From contig NZ_QJUG01000062.1 of assembly GCF_003426775.1 (NCBI RefSeq), forward strand, positions 1 through 40,450: 40,450 bases of DNA, given 5' to 3'. This document shows positions 1 to 8,295 of this stretch, piece by piece. Made by a program: the position numbers and the translations under genes. The notes below the pieces were generated by a model. The model did not search any database. It was not told the DNA's origin and saw nothing but the letters and a program-made list of their open reading frames with translations. The stretch's first letter is position 1. The number at the start of each line of letters is the position of its first letter. The DNA is from Allorhizocola rhizosphaerae (GTDB lineage: Bacteria > Actinomycetota > Actinomycetes > Mycobacteriales > Micromonosporaceae).

Positions 1-286
1 ACCGGCCACAGTGGACCGCCTGCCGCACATCGTCGAGGCGGTTGGCGGGAAAATCCCCGTGCTGATGGACGGCGGCGTGCGCCGCGGCACCGATGTCGCC
101 AAGGCGCTCGCGCTTGGCGCGCAGGCGGTCGCGATCGGCCGGCCCGCGCTGTGGGGCCTGGCCGCGGCGGGCGAGGACGGCGTCGTGTCCGTGCTCGAAA
201 TGCTGCGCCGCGAACTGCTCAACGCGCTGACCCTGCTGGGCGTCGAGGCGCCCGGCCAGCTGACCAGAGACCAGGTGGAACCATGA
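1..286 (+). CDS. FMN-dependent alpha-hydroxy-acid oxidase/dehydrogenase, C-terminal part
   Basis: This is the last third of an FMN-dependent 2-hydroxy-acid oxidase (lactate oxidase, glycolate oxidase or mandelate dehydrogenase family); its start lies left of the window. The frame is open from the first bases and reads [14 protein letters not shown], as expected just before the FMN-phosphate site. That site is visible as [19 protein letters not shown] followed by [12 protein letters not shown]: the Asp-Gly-Gly and Gly-Arg residues bind the flavin phosphate in this family. The usual C-terminal helix with an EL.N.LTLLG pattern follows. The substrate cannot be told from this part. The stop codon overlaps the start of the sulfotransferase-like gene in an ATGA, so the two are probably translationally coupled. 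Confidence 0.88.
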   Translation, partial: PATVDRLPHIVEAVGGKIPVLMDGGVRRGTDVAKALALGAQAVAIGRPALWGLAAAGEDGVVSVLEMLRRELLNALTLLGVEAPGQLTRDQVEP

Positions 287-945
287 AGGTAATCGGAGTC
301 GGGGTCGGTCGCACCGGCACGCTGTCGCTCAAGGCCGCCTTGGAACGGTTGGGTTTCGGGCCGTGCTTCCACGGCCGGCACGTCCTGGACCACCCCGACC
401 GGCTGCCCATCTGGCAGTCCGCCGCGCGGGGGGAACCGGTCGACTGGGCAAGGCTCTTCCACGGCTACCGGTCCACTGTGGACTGGCCGGGAGCCGCGTT
501 CTGGCGACCGCTTGCCGCCGCCTTTCCTCAGGCCAAGCTGATCCTGACGGTGCGCGACCCGGACGCCTGGTATGAGAGCGTGAGCAAAACCATCTACCGC
601 ATGTTCGGCAGCGACGGCGAGCAGGCCGTCGAACAGGCCCGGCGCATCGTGCCCGGCCTGGACGTCTTCACCTCTTTCCACCGCCAGATGATCTGGCACG
701 GCTTCTTCGAGGGAAGGTTCGCCGACCGCGCCTTCGCCATCGACGCCTACGAGCGGCACAACGCGGCCGTCTTCAACGAGGCGCCGTCGGACCGGCTGCT
801 GGTCATGTCGCCCGGCGCCGGGTGGAAGCCGCTGTGCGAGTTCCTTGAGGTGCCGGAGCCGGACGAGCCCTACCCGCACCTCAACGATCCGGCGAAGTTC
901 TGGGCGCGGGTTCAGGCCAGGGTGGCCGAATCGCGCAGCGATTGA
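283..945 (+). CDS. Sulfotransferase-family protein
   Basis: A 220-residue protein of the P-loop sulfotransferase superfamily. The start is fixed by the ATGA overlap with the oxidase gene. The N-terminus reads [20 protein letters not shown], the P-loop variant (GxGRTGTxS) that binds the 5'-phosphosulfate part of PAPS in this family. The segment [17 protein letters not shown] near residues 87-103 is the second conserved block, where Arg and Ser usually contact the 3'-phosphate of PAPS. Proteins of this short GVGRTGT type are common in actinobacteria and fungi and few have a known acceptor, so sulfation activity is inferred from the family. The 3' end overlaps the convergent sigma-factor gene by 34 bases. 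Confidence 0.85.
   Translation: MKVIGVGVGRTGTLSLKAALERLGFGPCFHGRHVLDHPDRLPIWQSAARGEPVDWARLFHGYRSTVDWPGAAFWRPLAAAFPQAKLILTVRDPDAWYESVSKTIYRMFGSDGEQAVEQARRIVPGLDVFTSFHRQMIWHGFFEGRFADRAFAIDAYERHNAAVFNEAPSDRLLVMSPGAGWKPLCEFLEVPEPDEPYPHLNDPAKFWARVQARVAESRSD
471..483. repeat. Dispersed palindrome GTCCAC-N-GTGGAC, perfect copy
   Basis: A perfect copy with T in the centre, inside the sulfotransferase-like gene and reading Ser-Thr-Val-Asp in frame. The same 13-mer recurs through the window. Confidence 0.6.
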
Positions 946-1463
946 CGCATCCGGGCCAGCCCGCGGCGCAGCCGCGTCTTGGCGGTGCCGAGCGGGATAC
1001 CCTCCCGGTCGGCGATTTCCTTTGCGGTCAGGCCGAAGAACGCCACGAGGACGATCGGCCTGGCCTGATCGGCGGGCAGCGCCTGCAGTTGCTTTTGAAG
1101 AGATTTATCTATCTGGTACCTGTATTCGGCCGCCTCGATGGGCAGAGTCAAGAAGGCAGCGGGGTCGACCGGCAGATCACGCCGCAGGCGAATCGCGTCG
1201 ATCGCCAGGTGGTGCGTGATGGTCAGCAGCCAGCTCGCCACCCGGCCGCGCCGCGAGTCGTATGTGGACGCCCGCCGCCAGACGCGCAGGAACGCGTCCT
1301 GTGTCACCTCCTCGGCCAGCCCCGGATCGCCCACGATGCGCAGTGCCAAACCGTGAACCCTGGACTGGAACCGGTGGATGAATGCCACCAATGCCCCCGA
1401 GTCGCCGAGCGCGATGGCGCGCATGAGCGCGTCGTCATCGAGCTCCGATCTAGTGACCTTCAC
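912..1463 (-). CDS. ECF-type RNA polymerase sigma factor
   Basis: A 183-residue group 4 sigma factor. Region 2 spans about residues 25-95 (FIHRFQSRVHGLALRIVG, then AEEVTQDAFLRVWRRA and RVASWLLTITHHLAIDAIR), the core-binding and -10 recognition part. Region 4 lies near residues 125-175, with the helix-turn-helix LTAKEIADREGIPLGTAKTRLRRGL for the -35 element. The start is GTG; an out-of-frame ATG two bases upstream runs into a stop at once. No anti-sigma gene follows; the next gene downstream is convergent and overlaps. It lies 49 bases behind the acyl-CoA-ligase-like gene in the same direction, and that gap is AT-rich for this genome, so it may have its own promoter. An AT-rich patch near 1090-1130 encodes the linker between regions 2 and 4. 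Confidence 0.93.
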   Translation of the reverse strand: MKVTRSELDDDALMRAIALGDSGALVAFIHRFQSRVHGLALRIVGDPGLAEEVTQDAFLRVWRRASTYDSRRGRVASWLLTITHHLAIDAIRLRRDLPVDPAAFLTLPIEAAEYRYQIDKSLQKQLQALPADQARPIVLVAFFGLTAKEIADREGIPLGTAKTRLRRGLARMRQSLRDSATLA

Positions 1464-1512
1464 ATTCGCTTACACGGATGCAAATCAATTGTGGTTCAAC
1501 CGGCCCGCAGGT

Positions 1513-2877
1513 CTAGATTTCTTCAGGCGAGGCCGCCCGGAAGAGAGCTGGTTTGTCGGGCTTTCCGGTCGCGGTCAACGGAATGTCGTGAATGACGGTG
1601 AATGTGCTCGGGACACTGTTGACGCTCAGGTGCAGTCTGGTCAAAGCGGTCAACTCGTCCGGGGGTGGCCGGCGATCCCCGGCCGGGACGACGAACGCGT
1701 GAATCGCCTCGCCCGTGCGCCGATCGGGCACGCCGACCGCGAACGCCTGCGCCACATCGGGATGCAGCGCGAGCACTCGCTCGATCGCTCCCGCATAGCA
1801 CACCTCGGCGTTGACCATGATGACGTCGCGGGAGCGGCCGGTGAGATGAAGCCTGCCGTCGGCGTCGACATGCCCGCGGTCGCGCGTGTTCAGCCAGCCG
1901 TCGCGCAACACGTCTTCGGTTTCGTCGAGATAGCCCGACATCATGTGCGGGCTGCGCACCCAGATCTCACCCTCGCGGATGTCGAGCTCCACGTCGGACA
2001 CTGGCCGGCCCACCGACGCCGCATGGCCCGCAGCGATGTCGTCGGGTGTGAGCATCGAGATGGCGCCGGCCTCACTTTGGCCGTACACCTGCCACACGAT
2101 CGGTCCCAGACGTGCCGTCGCGGCTTCGAGCAGCGCCGGGCTCGCGGGCGAGCCGCCGAGCACCACTGCGCGCAGCCCGCCCAGGTCCACAGTGGAGTCC
2201 AGCGTCGCGGCGAGGAGCGGCGGGCGCATGACCACCGCTGTGCATCCGGTCCGCGCGATCGCCTCCGGCACGCCCATGCCGTCGCCGATCAGCACGGCCG
2301 TCCCGCCCGCCACGAGAGTCCGGCCGAGGTAGGTGAACATAGGCGGGCCAGAAATGTGCGCGATGACGAGGTACCGGCTGAAATCTCTCATCATTCTGGC
2401 GAGCGGCGCAGGCCATCGGTCCTTCTCATAGGCCAGCCCGATGGCCCTGTATTTGTGCGCGCACGCCTTCGGCCGGCCCGTGGTGCCGCTGGTGAAAAGC
2501 AGGCGGGCGACATCGTCCGGGTGCGCACGCGGCGTCACGTCCAGCGGCTCGGCCGCAAGCAGGTCGGTCAGGTCGTCGACGACCACGTCCACGTGAGCGC
2601 GGGCCGACTCCAGCTGCGCGGGACCCCACGCCGGCCGGAACGCCGCGACCGTCGCCCCGAGCACATGAGCGGCCAGGTGCGCCGCGTAGGCCTCGGGCGT
2701 GAGCGGCAGGCGCAACCCCACCCCGACCCCCCGCCCGAGGCCCATCTTCGCGAACCCGCCCGCGATCCGGCGCGCCATCCCCAGCAGCTCGCCACGCGTG
2801 ACCACCCGCCCGTTGGACTCGACGGCGGGCGTGTCCGGCGCGGACCGTAGCGCACTTAGCACGGGCTCAGGGAACAC
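1513..2877 (-). CDS. AMP-binding enzyme (acyl-CoA ligase/synthetase family)
   Basis: A 454-residue member of the ANL adenylate-forming superfamily, which activates a carboxylate with ATP and usually transfers it to CoA. Visible core motifs are the P-loop LLFTSGTTGRPK (about residues 126-137), VYGQSE (A5), DRGHVDADGRLHLTGRSRD (A7/A8 hinge) and the C-terminal TATGKPDKPAL carrying the catalytic lysine. It is shorter than most fatty-acyl-CoA ligases (500-550), mainly through a compact N-terminal domain. The start is GTG, 7 bases after the TelA gene ends, so it looks like the last gene of that operon before the sigma gene. The substrate is unknown. An acid-activating enzyme is not an obvious partner for TelA and XpaC. 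Confidence 0.85.
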   Translation of the reverse strand: MFPEPVLSALRSAPDTPAVESNGRVVTRGELLGMARRIAGGFAKMGLGRGVGVGLRLPLTPEAYAAHLAAHVLGATVAAFRPAWGPAQLESARAHVDVVVDDLTDLLAAEPLDVTPRAHPDDVARLLFTSGTTGRPKACAHKYRAIGLAYEKDRWPAPLARMMRDFSRYLVIAHISGPPMFTYLGRTLVAGGTAVLIGDGMGVPEAIARTGCTAVVMRPPLLAATLDSTVDLGGLRAVVLGGSPASPALLEAATARLGPIVWQVYGQSEAGAISMLTPDDIAAGHAASVGRPVSDVELDIREGEIWVRSPHMMSGYLDETEDVLRDGWLNTRDRGHVDADGRLHLTGRSRDVIMVNAEVCYAGAIERVLALHPDVAQAFAVGVPDRRTGEAIHAFVVPAGDRRPPPDELTALTRLHLSVNSVPSTFTVIHDIPLTATGKPDKPALFRAASPEEI

Positions 2878-2884
2878 ACCTTTA

Positions 2885-4195
2885 TTACGGGCTTTCCATG
2901 CGGGACGGATTCAGCCCGAGCCGTCCCGCGTTTTCGATCACCGAGGGCGGCAGGTCTGGGCCGGCAGGCAGCTCGATCGGCCGGCGCGCCTTGGTCACGA
3001 GCTCGACCACGCTCTTGCTCAGCCGCTGCGAGCTGGCCGACATCGACTCCTGCGCGGTGACGATGGCCGACACGACCTCGGCCCGTGCCTGCTGCCCGAA
3101 GCGCACCGCCTCCTCGATCCCCCGGGCCTGCGCGTCGATGGACGCGGCGACCTCCAGGATGGTCTGCGGCCGGATGGTCGGGGTCTGGATGAGCTTGGCG
3201 ACCTGCGGCACCGCGGTCTTGGACGCGTTGGCATACGCGGTCAACACCTCGTTGGCGCCGTCGGCGACCGCCTGCTGCATGTGCGCGGCCTGGTTGGCCT
3301 GCAGCAGCAGCCCCCACTGCGCGATGGTCAGCTTCATGGTCGGGATGGTGAGGTTGACCAGGAGCGCCAGCCGCTGGCCGAGCCCGTAGTGCAGCAGCCG
3401 GATGTTGCGCACCTGCGGCGAGGTGGACCAGGCGACGAACAGCCGCTGCTGGAACTCGTTGATCCGTACCTCGATGGCCTGAATGAACTCGGTGAGCCGG
3501 GACAGCCGCTCCTCCTTGTCCCGCCGGTCCACATCGGACGGATCGATGGTGATCCCGCGTGCGTCGGCGACCGCCAGGTCGCGCACGAGTTCCATCACCG
3601 CGATGACGCCGGCCAGTTGGCTGATCGCGGCCTCATTGGCCCTGTAGAGCTCGTCGCACAGCACGACGTTGCGCTTGAGCTGCTGCAGCTTTTCGACCAG
3701 TGTGCCCGCGATGCGGTCGAGCTGCTTCTCGACCGAGCGCGCCTCCTCGAACAGCATCTCGACCAGGTCGCGGCCCCTGCGGAACAGGCCCTTGACGGCG
3801 TCCATGAACTTGTCGAACGCCTCGCGAACCTTCGGGTCGGACGGGTCGTACCTGCGCCGGAAGTCGCGCATCCGGTCGTTGATCTGATGCATGATCGCGG
3901 TGAGCTCCGGGATCTTCACCGGCCCGACCTCGCGGAAGATCCGCTGCACCTGCGCGTTGACCTGTTCGATGGCACCGGAGCCGAACTGGGCGAGGGTCTC
4001 GGTGTTGGCCAGCATCTGCGGGTACACCTGCCCGGCCAGCGCTCGGGCCTGCTCCCGCTGCGCGGGCGTGAGCAGATCGGCGCACACCAGCTCGCCGGGC
4101 GTGGTCACCGCCGACAGCGCGGCGTCGGCCGAGCCGGTGGGCGCCTGCGCGGGCGCGCCCACGATGCCGCCGAAGTCGATCTGGAGTTCAGACAC
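2885..4195 (-). CDS. TelA-family (toxic anion resistance) protein
   Basis: A 436-residue soluble, mostly helical protein of the TelA family, named for cryptic tellurite resistance. The GTG start is chosen because AGGGGAC stands 5 bases upstream and the frame before it is not protein-like; it begins 8 bases after the preceding gene. The N-terminal 60 residues are Ala/Pro-rich. The family body runs from about residue 60 to 410, with conserved-looking stretches FRRRYDPSDPKVREAFDKF, RGRDLVEMLFEEARSVEKQ, MKLTIAQWGLLLQANQAA and ANEVLTAYA. Heptad-like patterns suggest long coiled coils. The biochemical role of TelA is not established; it often travels with XpaC-like and VWA proteins, as here, in stress or envelope-linked operons. 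Confidence 0.88.
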   Translation of the reverse strand: MSELQIDFGGIVGAPAQAPTGSADAALSAVTTPGELVCADLLTPAQREQARALAGQVYPQMLANTETLAQFGSGAIEQVNAQVQRIFREVGPVKIPELTAIMHQINDRMRDFRRRYDPSDPKVREAFDKFMDAVKGLFRRGRDLVEMLFEEARSVEKQLDRIAGTLVEKLQQLKRNVVLCDELYRANEAAISQLAGVIAVMELVRDLAVADARGITIDPSDVDRRDKEERLSRLTEFIQAIEVRINEFQQRLFVAWSTSPQVRNIRLLHYGLGQRLALLVNLTIPTMKLTIAQWGLLLQANQAAHMQQAVADGANEVLTAYANASKTAVPQVAKLIQTPTIRPQTILEVAASIDAQARGIEEAVRFGQQARAEVVSAIVTAQESMSASSQRLSKSVVELVTKARRPIELPAGPDLPPSVIENAGRLGLNPSRMESP

Positions 4196-4203
4196 GTTGT
4201 CCC

Positions 4204-5340
4204 CTAACACTTGTTGTGCTTGACGCAGTCCAGCAGCGCGAGGGTCACCTCGGCGTTGGGCGGTGTGGTGGTGCGGATGCGGTCGGCCAGCGCGAGATCC
4301 TTGAACTCGGCGAGGTCGTTGAGTCCAAGGTGGACACTGGACCGGAAGCCGTAGCGGCGCCACGCGATGGTCTGGATCTCGCGGTCCTTCATGGCGTCGA
4401 GGAACCGCGCGGCGTCGGCGTTGAGTGCCAGCACCGGGTGGTCGTTGTAGATGGTCGGATCGGGATACAGCACGCGCACCTCCTTGAGCGGGGCCGCGCC
4501 CGCCTGCGTGACCAGCTGAATGATCTGGCTCTCGTAGCCGGCGTAGAGCGGGTTCTGCAGCTCCGCGCCTTGCGTGAGCCACTGCCGGAAGCCGAAGTCC
4601 GAACTGGACGCCTGCAACCCCTGCGCCTCGTAGATGGCCCGGATCGTGGGCAACGCGGCCCGCGCCTGCTCCAGATTCGGCGTCTGGAACACATCATGCG
4701 TCGCGACGATGTTCAGTTCGAGCTGGGTGAGCGTGAAGCCGCTGCCCGACCGGGCCGGATCGGTGCTCGCGATCCGGATCGGCCCGCCGAAACCCTTCGT
4801 GCCCAGTGACTCCCATGTCTTGCGCGACAGGATGTGGTCGAGCAGGAGGGATTTCATGTTGACCACGAAGTACCGGTCCGAGCGCTTCTCGACGATGCCC
4901 GCGCGGATGAGGGCGTCGGTCCCCTGTGGCCCCGCATACAACACCTCGGGCGACTGGAGCACGGTCTCCGCGCGATAGCCGGAGAGCTTGTCGCGGTGCA
5001 GGTGCTCGTACACGCTCTGCGCGCTCGCGCTCGACGGCCACAGGCAGTCGACGTCGCGCTTCGAAAGTTCCTCGGCGGCCAGCTGCACCTGGTCGTAGGA
5101 GCCCATCAGGTCGGCCCGGACAGTCACGCCGTACCGCTCGCGCAGGATCCGCGTCACCTCCGGGTCGGCCATCAGCTCGGCCTTCTCCGACCCGATCAGG
5201 CAGGCGACGGACACCGGCTGCGCGGCGGCGGGCGCTCCGTCGCCGCGCAGCCGCTTGACGGCGTACACCGTGCCGACGCTCACGGCGAGCACGAGCACCA
5301 GTCCCATCAGGAATCTCGGACTCGGCAGTCTCACGGTCAC
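4204..5340 (-). CDS. Membrane-anchored substrate-binding-like protein (PBP type 2 fold)
   Basis: A 378-residue protein with one N-terminal membrane helix (about residues 10-28, FLMGLVLVLAVSVGTVYAV) followed by an extracellular domain resembling type 2 periplasmic binding proteins. No lipobox is present, so it is an anchored protein rather than a lipoprotein. The start overlaps the XpaC-like stop as GTGA. It shares a pattern with the binding domain of the VWA lipoprotein two genes upstream: GSEKAEL versus GSEQQAVL, MGSYDQ versus KGSVDQ, DCLWPSS versus DAYWFAS, and DPARSGSGFT versus NPTQSNSGAT. The two are therefore probably ancient paralogues. No ligand can be named, and no ABC permease is nearby, so it probably acts as a sensor or scaffold rather than in transport. 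Confidence 0.8.
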   Translation of the reverse strand: MTVRLPSPRFLMGLVLVLAVSVGTVYAVKRLRGDGAPAAAQPVSVACLIGSEKAELMADPEVTRILRERYGVTVRADLMGSYDQVQLAAEELSKRDVDCLWPSSASAQSVYEHLHRDKLSGYRAETVLQSPEVLYAGPQGTDALIRAGIVEKRSDRYFVVNMKSLLLDHILSRKTWESLGTKGFGGPIRIASTDPARSGSGFTLTQLELNIVATHDVFQTPNLEQARAALPTIRAIYEAQGLQASSSDFGFRQWLTQGAELQNPLYAGYESQIIQLVTQAGAAPLKEVRVLYPDPTIYNDHPVLALNADAARFLDAMKDREIQTIAWRRYGFRSSVHLGLNDLAEFKDLALADRIRTTTPPNAEVTLALLDCVKHNKC

Positions 5341-5939
5341 TCCCTACCCAGTTGCGGAATCTTCGGTGGTGCCACGGTCTGCAGATTGGCCTGGTACTGT
5401 GCCAGCTCGCCGGAGTTGACCAGGCGCACGCTGTCCAGGGCGAACTCGCTGAACCGGGCGAACGCCTGCTCGCCGCCCTCCAGCAGCCGGGCCGCGTCGG
5501 GGTAGAAGGCCGGCTTGCGCTGGATGTCCAGGTACTGTGCGAGCACGCCGGACAGGCTGGTCAGGTGGGCCGACAGTTGGCTCGCGCTGGAGAACAGGCT
5601 GCTGGGCGACGTGGCCCGGACCCGGTCGAGCAGTTCGGGCACGGCCGCGCACGCCTGCTGCAGGTCGTGGCGGGCGCGTGCGGAGGAAACGTCACGCAGC
5701 CGCTTGCGAATGTCGGCGACCACGGCGAGGGCCTCGTCCACCTTGCGGGCGGCGTCGGCGTCGTAGTCGTCGTCGCGGACCTGGGTGGGCGTGCGGTCGT
5801 CGAGCATCAGATAGACGCCGATCGCGGCGGCGGCAGCGAGCACCGGCGACCAGAGCAGGCTGCCGGTCAGCGCGTAGCCGCCCGCGAACACGCCCACGGC
5901 GGCCAGCAGCGAGACGGGGGTCGCCAGGCGGTGTCTCAC
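5337..5939 (-). CDS. XpaC-like membrane protein
   Basis: A 200-residue protein with two hydrophobic segments at the N-terminus (about residues 8-26 and 28-46) and a charged helical domain (about 60-200) resembling the XpaC family, annotated elsewhere as 5-bromo-4-chloroindolyl phosphate hydrolysis protein. The family name comes from an old phenotype and does not imply a phosphatase; I see no catalytic motif. XpaC-like proteins are regular neighbours of TelA, which supports the call more than the sequence alone does. Both ends are GTGA overlaps with neighbouring genes, so it is tightly coupled in the operon. The C-terminus ends in a short Pro-rich stretch, APPKIPQLGRE. Confidence 0.72.
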   Translation of the reverse strand: MRHRLATPVSLLAAVGVFAGGYALTGSLLWSPVLAAAAAIGVYLMLDDRTPTQVRDDDYDADAARKVDEALAVVADIRKRLRDVSSARARHDLQQACAAVPELLDRVRATSPSSLFSSASQLSAHLTSLSGVLAQYLDIQRKPAFYPDAARLLEGGEQAFARFSEFALDSVRLVNSGELAQYQANLQTVAPPKIPQLGRE

Positions 5940-7561
5940 TTGTACCCCGCGGCCTGGCGCAGGGCCATCACGAGGTCGTCGTGCTGGACGAACGTGCCAT
6001 CGGTGGCGGCGGCCGCCTCGCGCAGCTGGCCGGGGTCGGCGTCCCGGCCGAAGGCGATGGCTATGACCGGTACCCCCAAATTGTCAATGGCTTTCAAGGC
6101 ACTCTCGCGACCGGAGGTGTCGGACCTGCCATCGGTCATCAGCACGACGAGTCCCTTGCGGCCGGGCCGTTTCGCCTGAGCGAGGGCCGGGACCGCCTGG
6201 CTCAGGCAGGCATACATGTTGGTGCCGCCGCCGGGCCGGTAATTCACGATTTTCTCGGTGAGCCCATGCAGTTGGGCGGCGTCGGCACCGTCGACGGTCC
6301 ATGGGCTTCCCGCGGTGAGTCCGCTGTTGAAAATCGCCACCGTGGTGCGGTCCTCCGGATGCGTCCGCAGGAAGTTCAGCGCCGCCTGATCCTGGTCGAA
6401 CACCTGGCGCGCGGCATCCTTGATGCCGTCCCAGCCGTTGTTCTCGCCCATCGACCCGCTGCCGTCGAGGCAGTAGAAGATGTCCACCGGCTTGCGATAG
6501 GCGGTCTGGTAACGGTCCAATGCGGACTGGATCACGCTCGCCGCCGGATACTGGATCCCCTGCTCGCGCAGGTTCGCCTGGATACCCCAGTCGGGGTTGA
6601 ACACGGTGAGGTCGGGATTGTCCAGTGTCAGCCCGATGCTCGCGGCCGGGCGCCGGCCGAGCTGCAACAGTCTGGTCTTGGCGTCCGGGTCGTTGAGCAG
6701 GAAGCCCTGCAGCTCGTTGAACAGCTTGCGTTTCGCGGCGTCGGTGTCACCGCCGCGCGGCAGGAAGCCGAGCGGCGCGTCGCTTATCGCCAGCGAACCC
6801 TTCGGATAGACGGCGTGGAGCGGTTCCCTGCCCTGCCGCACCAGCTCCTGATTCTTCTCGATGACGAGGTCCTCATAGGTGAAGACCGTCCGGCAGACGT
6901 CCATTTTGGATACGCAATCGTTCATGAGGGTACCGGTCGAGGGCGGCGTCGAATCCATGGCCTGCACGAAGCGGGTGATCCCGTCGCGCACCGCCGGCGA
7001 GTCCAGCTGCTGCTGGGTCAGCGCCTGCCCCGGCCCGTTGCCCGCGAAGTGATTCATGAATCCAAACAGGACGGTCGCGCCCGAGTTGGACTGTGTGGGA
7101 TTGGTCGCCCACACAGTCGTCTTCCCCGATTCGACGGCGGCGAGAATGTCGGCGATCTGCACGTCAGACCGCCCGACAAAGCCCAGTTTCTGCATCTCCG
7201 AGCGCCAGCCCGCGTACACGATCGGCGTCAGGAACATCGGCTTGACGTCCTGCAGCGCGCTGCTGCGGTCCCCGATCTGGGAGAACACCGAGCTGGCAAA
7301 CCAATAGGCGTCAAAGTCCTTGCTGCCCGAGGCGAGCAGGCGGGCCTGGTCCACCGAGCCCTTGAGCGTGAAGTGGCAGGCGTACTTCCGCGCCTCGCAC
7401 CACGGCTTGACGACCTGGTCCAGCACGGCCTGCTGTTCCGAGCCCGCAACGATGCTCAGCGCCTTGGGGTCCGGGTCATAGCCCGGCTTCGGCGGATCGT
7501 CCGTGCAGCCCGCAAGCAACCCCACCACCACGGCCGCCGCCACCAGCCCACTGAATCGCAT
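5936..7561 (-). CDS. Lipoprotein with substrate-binding domain and von Willebrand factor A domain
   Basis: A 541-residue two-domain lipoprotein, first gene of the TelA operon. The ATG has a strong AAGGGGGAC ribosome site directly upstream. The signal peptide ends in the lipobox LAGC with Cys19. Residues about 35-320 resemble a type 2 solute-binding domain. Residues about 355-540 form a VWA domain with a complete metal-ion-dependent adhesion site: DGSGSM (Asp366, Ser368, Ser370), GGGTNMY for the threonine, and VLMTDGRSD for the second aspartate. A metal-dependent protein-protein contact outside the membrane is therefore likely. Fusion of a binding domain with VWA suggests ligand-controlled assembly with the membrane partners encoded downstream. 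Ligand and output are unknown. Confidence 0.88.
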   Translation of the reverse strand: MRFSGLVAAAVVVGLLAGCTDDPPKPGYDPDPKALSIVAGSEQQAVLDQVVKPWCEARKYACHFTLKGSVDQARLLASGSKDFDAYWFASSVFSQIGDRSSALQDVKPMFLTPIVYAGWRSEMQKLGFVGRSDVQIADILAAVESGKTTVWATNPTQSNSGATVLFGFMNHFAGNGPGQALTQQQLDSPAVRDGITRFVQAMDSTPPSTGTLMNDCVSKMDVCRTVFTYEDLVIEKNQELVRQGREPLHAVYPKGSLAISDAPLGFLPRGGDTDAAKRKLFNELQGFLLNDPDAKTRLLQLGRRPAASIGLTLDNPDLTVFNPDWGIQANLREQGIQYPAASVIQSALDRYQTAYRKPVDIFYCLDGSGSMGENNGWDGIKDAARQVFDQDQAALNFLRTHPEDRTTVAIFNSGLTAGSPWTVDGADAAQLHGLTEKIVNYRPGGGTNMYACLSQAVPALAQAKRPGRKGLVVLMTDGRSDTSGRESALKAIDNLGVPVIAIAFGRDADPGQLREAAAATDGTFVQHDDLVMALRQAAGYK

Positions 7562-7746
7562 GTCCCCCTTGGTATCAGAGCATTACCAGCAAACTTCCGG
7601 TAAACGATTCGTGACCACCACACGACGCGCACCACCCCGGCGCGTTCGCGCCCGGTGTACCGACCGGCATCCGCACCGTCCACCCCGGACTGATTCATCC
7701 TTGAGTCAGGTTGCCGAGGTGGCCGGGTGGCTGGAAGACTGCGCGG

Positions 7747-8085
7747 GTGCATCCGCTCAAGCTGATCGAAACCAGCCCGGGTAAGTACTCGCTTCTGCTC
7801 AACGCTGGGACGACACAGGTAGATGGGCTCATCGAGGAGCTCGGCCACGAGGCCAACGGCTACTTCTGGGAGGGCGTGGCGCAGCTTGTCGTCCGCAACG
7901 AGGCGCCCGAGCTGCAAGGCCGGTTCGGCTACGACCCCGAAGGCAGCATGTTCTGCGCCTACGGCACCGACCGCGAGGCACTGCAGCGACTGGGCACGTT
8001 GATGAGCGCGGTGGCGGCAAGCCCGGACCGCATGCGTGAGCTGATCGAGACCGCCGAGGCGAACGGCTTCGAGTTCGACGACTAG
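7747..8085 (+). CDS. Imm51-like immunity-family protein
   Basis: A 112-residue protein resembling the Imm51 family, one of the immunity-protein families found beside polymorphic toxins. Supporting pattern: GHEANGYFWEGVAQLVV, then a FGYDPEGSMFCAYG block and a C-terminal helix ending in ETAEANGFEFDD. The start is taken as GTG with GGAAG 9 bases upstream; a TTG 36 bases further upstream is possible but would add a Trp/Arg-rich stretch unlike the family. No toxin gene lies next to it: the left neighbour is the divergent TelA operon and the right one a two-component system. Orphan Imm51 genes are frequent in actinomycetes and may protect against toxins of other strains or have been recruited for another task. 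Confidence 0.75.
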   Translation: MHPLKLIETSPGKYSLLLNAGTTQVDGLIEELGHEANGYFWEGVAQLVVRNEAPELQGRFGYDPEGSMFCAYGTDREALQRLGTLMSAVAASPDRMRELIETAEANGFEFDD

Positions 8086-8133
8086 CTCGCGACATCCACC
8101 CCGCCGCGATCACCCCACGCACCCCCTTCTCGC

Positions 8134-8262
8134 GTTGATCATAAACTTAAGTCAATGCTCGGCGGTGTGTTGACGCCAACTTCATGGTCAATCCCGTCGT
8201 TGTCGACCATGAACTTCAGGGCGCGACACATCGTCAAACATCGACTCAAGTTCATGATCAAC
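8134..8262. repeat. Nested inverted repeats of a TTGATCATGAACTT-type element
   Basis: Four related copies sit between the Imm51-like gene and the histidine kinase gene. The outer pair is 8134-8157 (GTTGATCATAAACTT, then AAGTCAATG) and the reverse complement at 8239-8262; they match at 21 of 24 positions by my count. The inner pair is 8178-8191 (minus orientation) and 8202-8216 (plus). The transcript could fold into a long two-level hairpin. The sequence is clearly AT-richer than its surroundings. Similar short elements seem to recur between genes in other actinomycetes, but I cannot check that here. Confidence 0.75.
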
Positions 8263-8295
8263 CGGCAACGCGAGGGGCGGGGATAACGTGGGGGT

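Noticed and set aside
1378-2850. Plus-strand reading frame of 490 codons opposite the acyl-CoA-ligase-like gene
   Set aside because: The minus strand has all adenylation motifs in order; the plus translation has no recognisable pattern.
5537-7603. Long plus-strand reading frame of about 688 codons opposite the TelA operon
   Set aside because: It is antisense to three well-supported genes; the translation is Arg/Gly/His-rich with no domain, a normal effect of high GC at third codon positions.
7562-7746. Promoters in the divergent gap between the VWA lipoprotein and Imm51-like genes
   Set aside because: Several partial -10-like strings occur, but none with a convincing -35 at the right distance.
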